This document shows, piece by piece, positions 17,623-24,433 of a stretch of 30,607 nucleotides of DNA (the first letter of the stretch is position 1; every line of letters starts with the position of its first letter). The stretch is taken from NCBI GenBank assembly GCA_903837255.1, contig CAILTZ010000264.1, positions 1 to 30,607 of the forward strand, in the 5' to 3' direction. The DNA comes from an uncultured Pirellula sp. (GTDB lineage: Bacteria; Planctomycetota; Planctomycetia; Pirellulales; Pirellulaceae). A model generated the notes under the pieces. It ran no database searches. It saw only the letters and a program-made list of their open reading frames with translations, and was not told the origin of the DNA. The translations under genes were made by a program, and so were the position numbers.

Positions 17623-17710
17623 CCCCTGAAGGGGCTTAATGGGCAAGCACATGGCAACGCCCTGGGTCTTCGGAGCAAAAACGAACATCTAGCCCTGAAA
17701 GGGCGACACC
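17623..17710. repeat. REP-like element with GCCCTGAAAGGGC-type ends
   Basis: An 88-bp stretch begins with the hairpin CCCCTGAAGGGG (17623-17634) and ends with GCCCTGAAAGGGC (17692-17704) followed by GACACC; a central ACGCCCTGGGT lies between them. This pattern resembles short dispersed intergenic elements that I recall from planctomycete and related genomes. Copy number cannot be checked here because only one copy is in the window. Confidence 0.5.
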
Positions 17711-17837
17711 TTAATCGCCAAACTTCGGGTACCTTACAATTTCGCTTCTGTTTTAGCTTTTTTTTGACTCGATCACCACGGTCGAGGAGGTGACTCAACG
17801 CAAGTCCAACCGGCCGACCTAGACCTTCAACTCAGTT

Positions 17838-17899
17838 GAGCGGGCTCGTATGGGAAGACAGGACTGGTCGCCATAAGCCCGCTCGCCATAAGCCCGCTC
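17838..17899. repeat. Hairpin with tandemly duplicated right arm
   Basis: The left arm GAGCGGGCT (17838-17846) plus TATGG pairs with CCATA plus AGCCCGCTC, leaving a loop of about 17 nt. The right arm is part of a 15-bp unit, CGCCATAAGCCCGCT, that is exactly duplicated in tandem (17869-17883 and 17884-17898), so two alternative stems are possible. It is 73 bp upstream of the nucleotidyltransferase start. Confidence 0.75.
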
Positions 17900-17971
17900 G
17901 ATCGTTTGGGAAATCGCTCGACAAACGACCAAAAATCCCTTTTTCGATCCTGTTCTTGCTACAATTTTGGG

Positions 17972-18583
17972 ATGGATTCCAACAGCCTCGCCAGTATGGT
18001 TCGTGAAAAAGGTCTCGATGTTTTCGAAAGGATGTTTCGCGCCGTGGAACTCGTTCAGGAACGATTGAATCGAGCTTGTAAGGCTCTGTGCGAGGCGCAG
18101 ATTCCATACGCGGTCGTCGGTGGAAATGCCGTCGCGGCCTGGGTGGCAACGATCGATGATGGTGCCGTCCGCAATACCCGGGATGTCGACTTGCTCCTCG
18201 CGGAGGAGGACTTGCCACGAGCCACCGACGCGCTGCAAACCGCAGGATTCATCCGCGATGAAGTGATGGGGACCGTCGTTTTCTTGGATGGCCCAGACGG
18301 GAAACCAAGCCAAGGATTGCATATTCTCCTTGCGGGACGAAAAGTTCGGCCCGAATATGTTAGCCCCACTCCCAACGTCGATCAAGCGATCGAAATCAAT
18401 CAGAAACGGATCGTCGAACTCCAAGCCCTCGTGGAGATGAAACTCAATAGCTACCGTCGCAAAGATCAAACCCACCTTCAAGACATGATCCAAATTGGGC
18501 TGATCGATACGAGCTGGCCATCCCGTTTTCCAACCCAGTTAGGCGAGCGTCTACAGTTGCTGCTGGATGACCCCGATGGTTGA
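17972..18583 (+). CDS. Nucleotidyltransferase-like protein (MNT/AbiEii-type fold)
   Basis: This is a 203-residue soluble protein with no signal peptide. A helical segment (13-42) precedes the nucleotidyltransferase signature: IPYAVVGGNAVAAW (44-57) followed by NTRDVDLLL (68-76), the GG...DxD pattern of polymerase-beta-like minimal nucleotidyltransferases. The expected third acidic residue strand reads GLHILLAG (115-122) and seems to lack an Asp/Glu, so activity is uncertain. The tail (LVEMKLNSYRRKDQTHLQDMIQIGLID) is typical of AbiEii-like and related small enzymes. Related proteins act in toxin-antitoxin or tRNA/protein modification, but no partner gene is adjacent here. The ATG at 17972 is preferred over an upstream in-frame start at 17906 that adds low-complexity residues. 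It is flanked by repeats on both sides. Confidence 0.8.
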   Translation: MDSNSLASMVREKGLDVFERMFRAVELVQERLNRACKALCEAQIPYAVVGGNAVAAWVATIDDGAVRNTRDVDLLLAEEDLPRATDALQTAGFIRDEVMGTVVFLDGPDGKPSQGLHILLAGRKVRPEYVSPTPNVDQAIEINQKRIVELQALVEMKLNSYRRKDQTHLQDMIQIGLIDTSWPSRFPTQLGERLQLLLDDPDG

Positions 18584-18638
18584 TCGGTCCTCGTCGGCCC
18601 TGTCATATCCGCAGCAAAACAAAAATGAAAAGAGCAAC

Positions 18639-18683
18639 ACGCTGAGCCAAGCGACGAAGACTTGAGAAACTCACGCTCAGCGT
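18639..18683. terminator. Inverted repeat between convergent genes
   Basis: ACGCTGAGC (18639-18647) is matched by its exact reverse complement GCTCAGCGT (18675-18683) across a 27-nt loop. It lies between the plus-strand nucleotidyltransferase gene and the minus-strand pseudogene, where a bidirectional terminator would be expected. There is no T-run, so the terminator role is tentative. Confidence 0.3.
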
Positions 18684-18729
18684 AGCGAGGCGTGTAGAGC
18701 TCGATGATTCGTATCCAGGTGTGACCGGT

Positions 18730-19139
18730 TTATTTCTTGCTCGATGCCGCAGCGACCAGATCTTCAATTTCTTGGTCGGTCATGCGTTGTCGAGTGGATT
18801 TGAGCATCTCCGAGAAATGATTTAGACTCTCGGTTTCTGACGTGAAACCGATATTCTTTCCCGATTTCAAAGGAACCATCCTCGGTAGTTGTTGCACGCC
18901 ACTCGTCGAACTTCGAGAAGTCGCGTGAGACCTCTTCGAGAATTGCCCCCACCACCGGTTCCTTGGTCTCACCATCGAAGACGGTACCCGTGAGTACGAT
19001 TTATTCCGCCGTAGGAATCTGCAAATCGATCTTTATCTCTCTCTGGTCAGAGATAGTAATTTTTTTACTATATGGCCCTTGTACGAATACATTGTGGTCA
19101 CCGACTCCCACAAAGAACTCGAATTCATCGTCCCTGCCC
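18730..19139 (-). pseudogene. Broken carboxypeptidase-regulatory-like domain gene
   Basis: Read on the minus strand, this stretch encodes recognisable but interrupted sequence. The first part is EFFVGVGDHNVFVQGPYSKK...EIKIDLQIPTAE and ends at a TAA (19003-19005). In the same frame right after it comes VLTGTVFDGETKEPVVGAIL and TTTEDGSFEI, the pattern of a carboxypeptidase regulatory-like (CnaB-type) beta-sandwich repeat. That frame closes at about 18770, while another frame continues to a helical-looking tail (MTDQEIEDLVAAASSKK, stop 18730), implying a frameshift. Planctomycetes have many large exported proteins with such repeats, so this looks like the 3' remnant of one, truncated against the PhoD-fusion gene. 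An unrelated short gene is possible but the domain match across the stop argues for decay. Confidence 0.6.
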
Positions 19140-21260
19140 CTAGGGCCGAAAAACAAACTCGCTTGCTTGCTTGCCAGTGACCTCGTGATGGCGAATCGTA
19201 AGGCTGGGCGTCGATTGCGGATTGTCGTAGGTCAATTCACCCGAAAGAAAGCCACCTTGAACGCGTAGGAAACGATGGCTGGGCCGAGTGTCCCCAGGCT
19301 TCCAACCCAGTTCGTGATTCTCACTGCCCGGACCACAACCAAACTCCCACAACTTCGTCGCCTCATCCACCGAGGCGTATTGCCAATGGCGATCGCCGCA
19401 AAAAACAATGGCTCCGGGGATTCTTGATAAGAACTGCCGTATTTCATTTCCCTCATAGGCAAATACATCATTGGCGTGATTGTCTTTTTTGTTTGCTCGA
19501 TCCGGACCGACGATTGGCGTCGGGCTACAGATCAGTTTAAAGGTGGCCTGGGATTCCTTGAGGGTTCTGAAAAGCCATGCTTTTTGCTCGGAACCCAAGA
19601 TGGTTTTCTCTGGACCATCCGGGACGTTATTGGGACTGCGATAGTCGCGACCTTCGAGAATCCACAACTGCAAATCCTTTCCCCAAAGGATGGTTTGATA
19701 ACGCTCGGGCTTGCTCGGAAACTGTTCTTCATTGAAGAGCTTGACGCCTTCGGCAAACGTGACCGCTCCGTAGGTTTTCCCAGGCCAGCAGTCGTCGTCC
19801 AACGTATCGTGATCATCTTTGATGAAATACGAAGTGGTCTGGTTATAGAAATCGCGATTGTTTGGTAAACTGAATACCCGCCCCCATTTGAACCGCATCA
19901 GGGTTTTGGTCAGTGCCCAAGGGTCCGGTTTGTCGTAGTACTCGATATCGCCGGCATGCACGATAAAATCGGGCTGCAGCGACTTCATCGCTGGATAGAT
20001 CTTATGGCCATTCCTACCGTCGTCGCGTCGGATGAAGTCATGGCAGGTGGTGATACAAAATTTCACTGGGCTCGATTCGCTAGCAGCCGGCGCTGTCTTG
20101 AAGGAACCTCGAATCGCCGCCGACGGGGAACCATCGAGCCTCTGGGCCTCGAGGATGGTGATGTATTTGGTCCCAGGGTTCAATCCCACAAGTTTCCACT
20201 GAGCCGTATAGTCATTTGCAGCTTGGGTGGTTATCCAATCCAAAGACTTGACGTCTTTGCGATGCTCTTCTGGGAAATAGGAAAGTCGCACCCTCCCGGC
20301 CTTGCCCGGACAAGCACCGATCATTTCATCCAAGCTTGCACTGCTGGGAAGCTGCAGTTGTTCGAGCTTTTGAGCATCTTGTACCCGCGCAAGTTCGCCT
20401 GCTTGCTTTGCGGAGATTTTGTTGAACGGTTTGCCAGCCAGGAGCATCTCTGGCATGCTGGTCGTGCGGGTCCAAAGGACAATGCTGGTCTGGTCTGCCC
20501 AGCTATTGCGACTGGCATTGGCTAGAAAGGGACCTTGGTTGATGGGTTTCGAGGTGGCAGGTGTTTGTAGGGGTTTGAATACGAAATCTTTGTAGAACGT
20601 CACTCCACCATGATCGGTCAACATGAAACGGTCTTGGTCGCCGGCACGTCCAAAGTCCTTTCCACCATAAAATTTGCTAAACGCAATGAGGGTATCCCAG
20701 CCAGGCCCGGAGGTTGTACCGATGGTGACCAAATCGCCATTGAGGTAATGCTCGATGCTATCCCCACGCGCGACGATCTTGGATGTGTTCCATTGGCCAG
20801 GGGGATGAAGGATTTTTTCCTTCTTGGGACCGACCAGATCGTAGATCGATGCTGTGGACGTGTTCGATGCACTGTCCGATGGATTGTCGAGGATTTGGTA
20901 TTCGAGTCCGAGGTAGCTATTATCGAAGAGGTTCTGTCCAAATCGACGAACGCGGTACTTCAGACCGCCGTTGACCTCTTTTTCGATCTTCCAGGACCAG
21001 GAGAGTTCGAAGTTCGATGGTAGGGGTTGGGTAACGATATTGCCGCCTTGGCCGGGGTGGACCAGCGCGATGGTACCGGCCTTGAACTCCCAGCCATCCG
21101 GAACAGGTTTGCCATCGGTCGTTTCCCAAAAGTTTCGTTCAGCCCAACGGGACGATGCATTGGAAGCAAGCGATGCTACAGGGGTTTCTTGTGCGGTCGC
21201 TAGGAAGCTCAACCAAGTGGCCAAGCTCAGGCCACCAAGAAATGTTTTCAAGAGAGTCAT
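19140..21260 (-). CDS. 3-keto-disaccharide hydrolase domain / PhoD-like phosphatase fusion
   Basis: This is a 706-residue exported protein (signal peptide about 1-24, ATAQ/ET). Residues 38-230 form a DUF1080/3-keto-disaccharide hydrolase concanavalin-like domain (FELSWSWKIEKEVNGGLKYR, SYLGLEYQILDN, QWNTSKIVARGDSIEHYLNG, with the closing GGVTFYKDFVFKPL). Residues 240-395 are a PhoD-type N-terminal Ig domain (GPFLANASRNSWADQTSIVLWTR). Residues 400-690 are the PhoD-like metallophosphatase: HAGDIEYYD (435-443), KDDHD (481-485), LEGRDYRSP (535-543) and CGDRHWQ (621-627). PhoD enzymes are extracellular phosphodiesterases/monoesterases, and the first domain binds or cleaves modified disaccharides. 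The fusion suggests action on a phosphorylated glycan or glycerol-phosphate-decorated sugar; that is inference. Confidence 0.92.
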   Translation of the reverse strand: MTLLKTFLGGLSLATWLSFLATAQETPVASLASNASSRWAERNFWETTDGKPVPDGWEFKAGTIALVHPGQGGNIVTQPLPSNFELSWSWKIEKEVNGGLKYRVRRFGQNLFDNSYLGLEYQILDNPSDSASNTSTASIYDLVGPKKEKILHPPGQWNTSKIVARGDSIEHYLNGDLVTIGTTSGPGWDTLIAFSKFYGGKDFGRAGDQDRFMLTDHGGVTFYKDFVFKPLQTPATSKPINQGPFLANASRNSWADQTSIVLWTRTTSMPEMLLAGKPFNKISAKQAGELARVQDAQKLEQLQLPSSASLDEMIGACPGKAGRVRLSYFPEEHRKDVKSLDWITTQAANDYTAQWKLVGLNPGTKYITILEAQRLDGSPSAAIRGSFKTAPAASESSPVKFCITTCHDFIRRDDGRNGHKIYPAMKSLQPDFIVHAGDIEYYDKPDPWALTKTLMRFKWGRVFSLPNNRDFYNQTTSYFIKDDHDTLDDDCWPGKTYGAVTFAEGVKLFNEEQFPSKPERYQTILWGKDLQLWILEGRDYRSPNNVPDGPEKTILGSEQKAWLFRTLKESQATFKLICSPTPIVGPDRANKKDNHANDVFAYEGNEIRQFLSRIPGAIVFCGDRHWQYASVDEATKLWEFGCGPGSENHELGWKPGDTRPSHRFLRVQGGFLSGELTYDNPQSTPSLTIRHHEVTGKQASEFVFRP

Positions 21261-21413
21261 CTGTGGTCATCGATCAGTCAGGAGAGGTAGGCTGTTGGCA
21301 TCGGCGTTGCAGTCCAATCGAACTTGTTCGAGCCAGCATGCATTTTCCGTCATGGGCGACCAACCCGCAAGACGAGCATTTCTCAAAGTTCGAATCGCAA
21401 AACTTGGGCTCAA

Positions 21414-21492
21414 GGGAGGCAGCCACCCGGCTTCACGCCGGTGTGGCCATGACTCATCGCTACGAAACAAAGAGAACCCACAAAAGAACCCT
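21414..21492 (-). repeat. REP-like dispersed repeat, copy 1
   Basis: Read on the minus strand, this begins at the stop codon of the vWA gene with AGGGTTCTTTTGTG. It then has a 13-bp insertion relative to copy 2, then TCGTAGCGATGAGTCAT, a GC-rich hairpin core (GCCACACCGGCGTG then AAGCCGGGTGGC), and ends GCCTCCC. Copy 2 at 29996-30061 matches over its whole length with about eight mismatches outside the insertion. The hairpin core pairs CACCGGC with GCCGGGTG. It sits in the 230-bp gap between the vWA and PhoD-fusion genes. Confidence 0.88.
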
Positions 21493-22123
21493 ACTTCATT
21501 TCCCGACGTTCGTCGGCCGTAAAACTGTTATCCACAACATCGTTGGACCATTGCTGTCCCCGCATGCGCGAAACCTTTGCGCTTGTCGACAAGTAAGCTG
21601 CAGCTACGTTGCCCCTTGAAAAGTCAGCGGCTCCATCAGGTCCGATTCCCATTTTTTGAGCTTCTTTAAACGAGTCCTGATCGGCAGCGAGGAATGTAAA
21701 ATGCCATCCATACTTTTTCTGCTGTAGTTGAGTCATCTCATTAATCTTGGCCTTTGAAAACTCTTTGCTTGAATTCTCCTCGCCGTCGGTCATCACAACA
21801 AAGATCACCAGACCCGGACGGTCCTCTTCAGCCATCGCTTCTAGCCGCCGCCCAGTTTCGATCATAGATCTGCCGATGGCATCGAGTAGTGCGGTACCTC
21901 CTTGCGGCACAAGTTGGAAGGTAGGCGCTTGCGAGATTGGGACACCTTTGCATAGGAATTCGTATTCCGTATTAAACTGCACGATGGTGAGCAGCACTTC
22001 GCCTGGCTCTTTGGCTTGTTTTTCGATAAAGGCTCTAATGCCACCCTCTGCGTCAGCGCGAATGTCTTGCATCGAACCGCTGCGATCGACAACCAGCGTA
22101 ATGTCTGTTAAATCGGATCTCAT
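21491..22123 (-). CDS. von Willebrand factor A domain protein
   Basis: This is a 210-residue stand-alone VWA domain protein with no signal peptide, so probably cytoplasmic. The complete MIDAS metal site is visible: DRSGS at 13-17 (DxSxS), T77 in QGGTALLDAI, and D113 in VVMTDGEENSSKE. The C-terminal part (YGWHFTFLAADQDSFKEAQKMGI, GAADFSRGNVAAAYLSTSAKVSRMR) is typical of small bacterial VWA proteins related to those near tellurium-resistance or phage-like genes; the molecular partner is unknown. The ATG at 22123 has a GGAG seven nt upstream; a longer in-frame start at 22225 would add 34 unlike residues and run into the upstream terminator. A REP-like repeat begins right at its stop codon. Confidence 0.9.
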   Translation of the reverse strand: MRSDLTDITLVVDRSGSMQDIRADAEGGIRAFIEKQAKEPGEVLLTIVQFNTEYEFLCKGVPISQAPTFQLVPQGGTALLDAIGRSMIETGRRLEAMAEEDRPGLVIFVVMTDGEENSSKEFSKAKINEMTQLQQKKYGWHFTFLAADQDSFKEAQKMGIGPDGAADFSRGNVAAAYLSTSAKVSRMRGQQWSNDVVDNSFTADERREMK

Positions 22124-22220
22124 TGAAATTCTCCAAAGCTGAATATTCGGGACAATCGACTTGAAGAACCAGTGCAAATGTGCGCCGGCTCGCTGGGACC
22201 AATGATCGCGTGCAGACTTG

Positions 22221-22248
22221 AACAAAACAACCCCCCGAATGGGGGGGG
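22221..22248 (-). terminator. Intrinsic terminator of the small membrane-protein gene
   Basis: On the minus strand, CCCCCC-ATTC-GGGGGG forms a six-pair GC stem with a four-base loop, followed by TTGTTTTGTT. It lies 11-38 bp after the stop of the gene ending at 22259, which is the standard layout of a rho-independent terminator. Confidence 0.82.
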
Positions 22249-22258
22249 CGGAGCATCA

Positions 22259-22810
22259 CTACAGTCGCGAAAACGCGACTCGTAAACAGAGGATGTAGCC
22301 GATGAATGCGAGTGCAGCAGGAATGAGCATTAGGCCAGCGTCAGGAATCGCTACGACAAGGTTGGTCAGGATATCAAACAAAAGGATCAATGCAATCGAG
22401 CACAAAAGGAACAGCTTGCGCCAAATCGCCGGACTGCCGTTGGTGCGCATCGAGAGTTGTTGGAAGCCGATTTCATTTCGCATTAAGATCACAATTGCCA
22501 TTGCGATGATACCGAGTGTTTGAAGCACCACAATCATGACGATCACCCAAGAATCGAGTTTTCCTGCGGGCTTAACGAGGGCGTTATTGATCAGCAAGCT
22601 AATTAAAACATAAAAGCTTGCGGGGATGGCGGTGATCGTAAATGGGATGTAGATATCCCACTTTGCAGATAAGCGAAATGGCTCGGGCGGGCTGGCCGAA
22701 GCGTCTTGGGAGTCGTTCGATTTCACAGCGGATAGTCTCTCGATTGGATCGTGCTCGTTATTCGAAGCAGCGAGAACAACAAGATAACAAGAAGCTGAGC
22801 AAAGTGACAT
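22259..22810 (-). CDS. Small polytopic membrane protein of unknown function
   Basis: This encodes about 183 residues from the ATG at 22810. The N-terminal 45 residues are polar and low-complexity (SNDSQDASASPPEPF). Four hydrophobic segments follow: IYIPFTITAIPASFYVLISLLI (about 51-72), WVIVMIVVLQTLGIIAMAIVILM (about 83-105), LFLLCSIALILLFDILTNLVVAI (about 127-149) and LMLIPAALAFIGYILCLRVAF (about 154-174). I do not recognise the family. The start is uncertain: no good ribosome binding site precedes 22810, a GTG at 22726 would remove the first 28 residues, and the frame stays open upstream to 23020 with non-protein-like sequence. It ends at a strong intrinsic terminator and is divergent from the sulfatase-modifying-factor-like gene. 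Confidence 0.65.
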   Translation of the reverse strand: MSLCSASCYLVVLAASNNEHDPIERLSAVKSNDSQDASASPPEPFRLSAKWDIYIPFTITAIPASFYVLISLLINNALVKPAGKLDSWVIVMIVVLQTLGIIAMAIVILMRNEIGFQQLSMRTNGSPAIWRKLFLLCSIALILLFDILTNLVVAIPDAGLMLIPAALAFIGYILCLRVAFSRL

Positions 22811-23065
22811 CCTTGAGCCGCTAAGAATGCCGCAACAAATGGCCGCATCGGATTTTCTTTGACACGGTTTTACTCTTTGCAAAAATCCGGTCCGACGACT
22901 CCCGGATTTTTTGGTTCCATGCTGGCAATGACTACAAGCACTTTTGGATCGCAGGCGAATACAGGACTGGTCGTCGGTGGCAATACCGTCGATAATGCCC
23001 TCGGTGCCGCATACTCTCACCTGTCCATTCGTCCTTCATTCAAAAAGAATTTAGCACATCCTATC

Positions 23066-24211
23066 ATGGCACTTTTCCCAATCAAAAGATTTCGACCAAT
23101 CCGCGAGCTGTGGATCGCCTGTGTGTCCTGGTGTTCGGTAACGGCTTGCCTCTGCACAGTGTTGGCTCAATTACCGCTTGCTCAATCACCCGTACTGGCT
23201 CAATCACCCGGCACCCCCGATGCACTCGTGGTGGATTTAGGCAAGCAGACCAGACTCGAACTGGTTCACTTGTCACCCGGTGAATTGATGATGGGAAGTA
23301 CACCCGAGGAGAAGGCTTGGGCGACGGGTATCGAAGGTGGTGCGCAACCCGGAACCGAACGTGAATCGTATGAAGGCCAGTTGCCTCGCAAAATCAAGGT
23401 GCCGCATCGATTTTGGATGGGGCGCACCGAAGTCACCGTCGGACAGTTTCGCCGATTCGTCGAAGAAACGGGGTATGTGACCGACGCCGAAAAACCAGGT
23501 GGACATACCCAGTGCTTCAATCCCAAATGGACAAGCTACGACTTCCGCACCTCGGTCGTTCATCCTTGGGAACCGATGCCTGGCAAGAGTTGGCGTGATC
23601 CGAACTTTCAATTTCCTTTGCAAGACGATTTTCCGGTCGTGTGCGTGAGTTGGACCGATGCGAAAGCGTTCGCTGCTTGGCTCAATGAGCAAGCGAGCCT
23701 GAAACTGAATATCCCCGCCGGGTACGCGTACCGCTTACCCACCGAAGCAGAATGGGAATATGCGTGCCGAGGTGGACGGCAAGACAGCACAGCGTATTGG
23801 TGGGGGGATGATCTGGCCGAAGGACAAGGCCGCTTCAACATCTCGGCGGTCGACTTCCTGCCGGATCGCAAACAGAAATGGCCTTTAGCGAGTGCTCCGT
23901 GGAGCGATGGCTTTTCTTTCGTCGCTCCGGTAGACCATTTCGGCGAGCGGGGGCGCAACGGCTTTGGGATCGCCGATATGTGTGGGAATGTATGGGAAGT
24001 CGTTCTCGATCATTTTGATCCCAAGGGAGGGCACGAGGAATTGCATACGACCAAGGAAAATTATCGGCCCGTATGCAAAGGGGGCAATTACTTCGATGTC
24101 CCCGGCAATGCTCGCTGTGCGGTGCGTTTAGGTCTTGCAGGCCCGCATTACTCCGATTCTCGCGATGGGTTCCGAGTCTGTCTCGGCCCAATCATAAACA
24201 ACGCGCCGTAA
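23066..24211 (+). CDS. Formylglycine-generating-enzyme (SUMF1/FGE-sulfatase) family exported protein
   Basis: This is a 381-residue protein from the ATG at 23066. It has a signal peptide (basic IKRFRPIREL then WIACVSWCSVTACLCTVLAQ) and a short LAQxP repeat. The FGE-sulfatase fold follows: FWMGRTEVTVGQFRRFVEETGYVTDAE, PVVCVSWTDAKAFAAWL, YRLPTEAEWEYACRGG, GIADMCGNVWEVVLDHF (GNVWE at 307-311), GGNYFD and the closing SRDGFRVCLG. True formylglycine-generating enzymes activate sulfatases, but many planctomycete paralogues lack that role. Here the usual RGGSW block reads KGGNY and no sulfatase gene is nearby, so an unrelated oxidase or ligand-binding role is possible. Earlier in-frame starts (22859) add residues with no signal peptide and are rejected. 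Confidence 0.88.
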   Translation: MALFPIKRFRPIRELWIACVSWCSVTACLCTVLAQLPLAQSPVLAQSPGTPDALVVDLGKQTRLELVHLSPGELMMGSTPEEKAWATGIEGGAQPGTERESYEGQLPRKIKVPHRFWMGRTEVTVGQFRRFVEETGYVTDAEKPGGHTQCFNPKWTSYDFRTSVVHPWEPMPGKSWRDPNFQFPLQDDFPVVCVSWTDAKAFAAWLNEQASLKLNIPAGYAYRLPTEAEWEYACRGGRQDSTAYWWGDDLAEGQGRFNISAVDFLPDRKQKWPLASAPWSDGFSFVAPVDHFGERGRNGFGIADMCGNVWEVVLDHFDPKGGHEELHTTKENYRPVCKGGNYFDVPGNARCAVRLGLAGPHYSDSRDGFRVCLGPIINNAP

Positions 24212-24433
24212 AAATAAAAAATCAACAATCATCATTCGACAATCATCAATCCATCCCTCGCGAGCCTGTTCATTGCTGGTACGTCACGGACGGGCAATTC
24301 TTAATGCTTCGACGCATCGCGATTAACATCATGAGCTTGGAGACTTCGAAGGAAAGCACTCGCAGGAAGCGAAAACTGTATACTTGTGCTTGTTGCCCGA
24401 GAGAAGTTCCTCGATGAAAATGAGTTCTAGACC

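Larger units (their letters stand above)
17538..17971. other. 434-bp gene-free region rich in palindromes
   Basis: No credible coding sequence was found here; minus-strand open frames lack family features. It holds a 22-bp perfect palindrome (17591-17612), CCCC-TGAA-GGGG and GCCCT-GAA-AGGGC mini-hairpins, and a long hairpin with a duplicated arm just before the nucleotidyltransferase gene. The region behaves like a repeat-accumulating intergenic spacer. Confidence 0.7.

Noticed and set aside
17241..17798. 185-residue minus-strand open frame reaching into the intergenic palindromes
   Set aside because: Its composition is Arg/Ser/Cys-rich like a shadow frame, it runs through the repeat region, and it overlaps the end of a clear gene.
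17819..18493. 224-residue minus-strand open frame opposite the nucleotidyltransferase
   Set aside because: The plus strand carries the GG...DxD motif and a typical C-terminal tail; the minus frame shows no recognisable features.
20610..21023. 137-residue plus-strand open frame
   Set aside because: It is antisense to the 3-keto-disaccharide hydrolase domain and has no supporting motif.
22859..24211. Longer FGE-like gene starting at 22859
   Set aside because: The extra 69 residues hide the signal peptide that starts at 23066 and have no conserved features.
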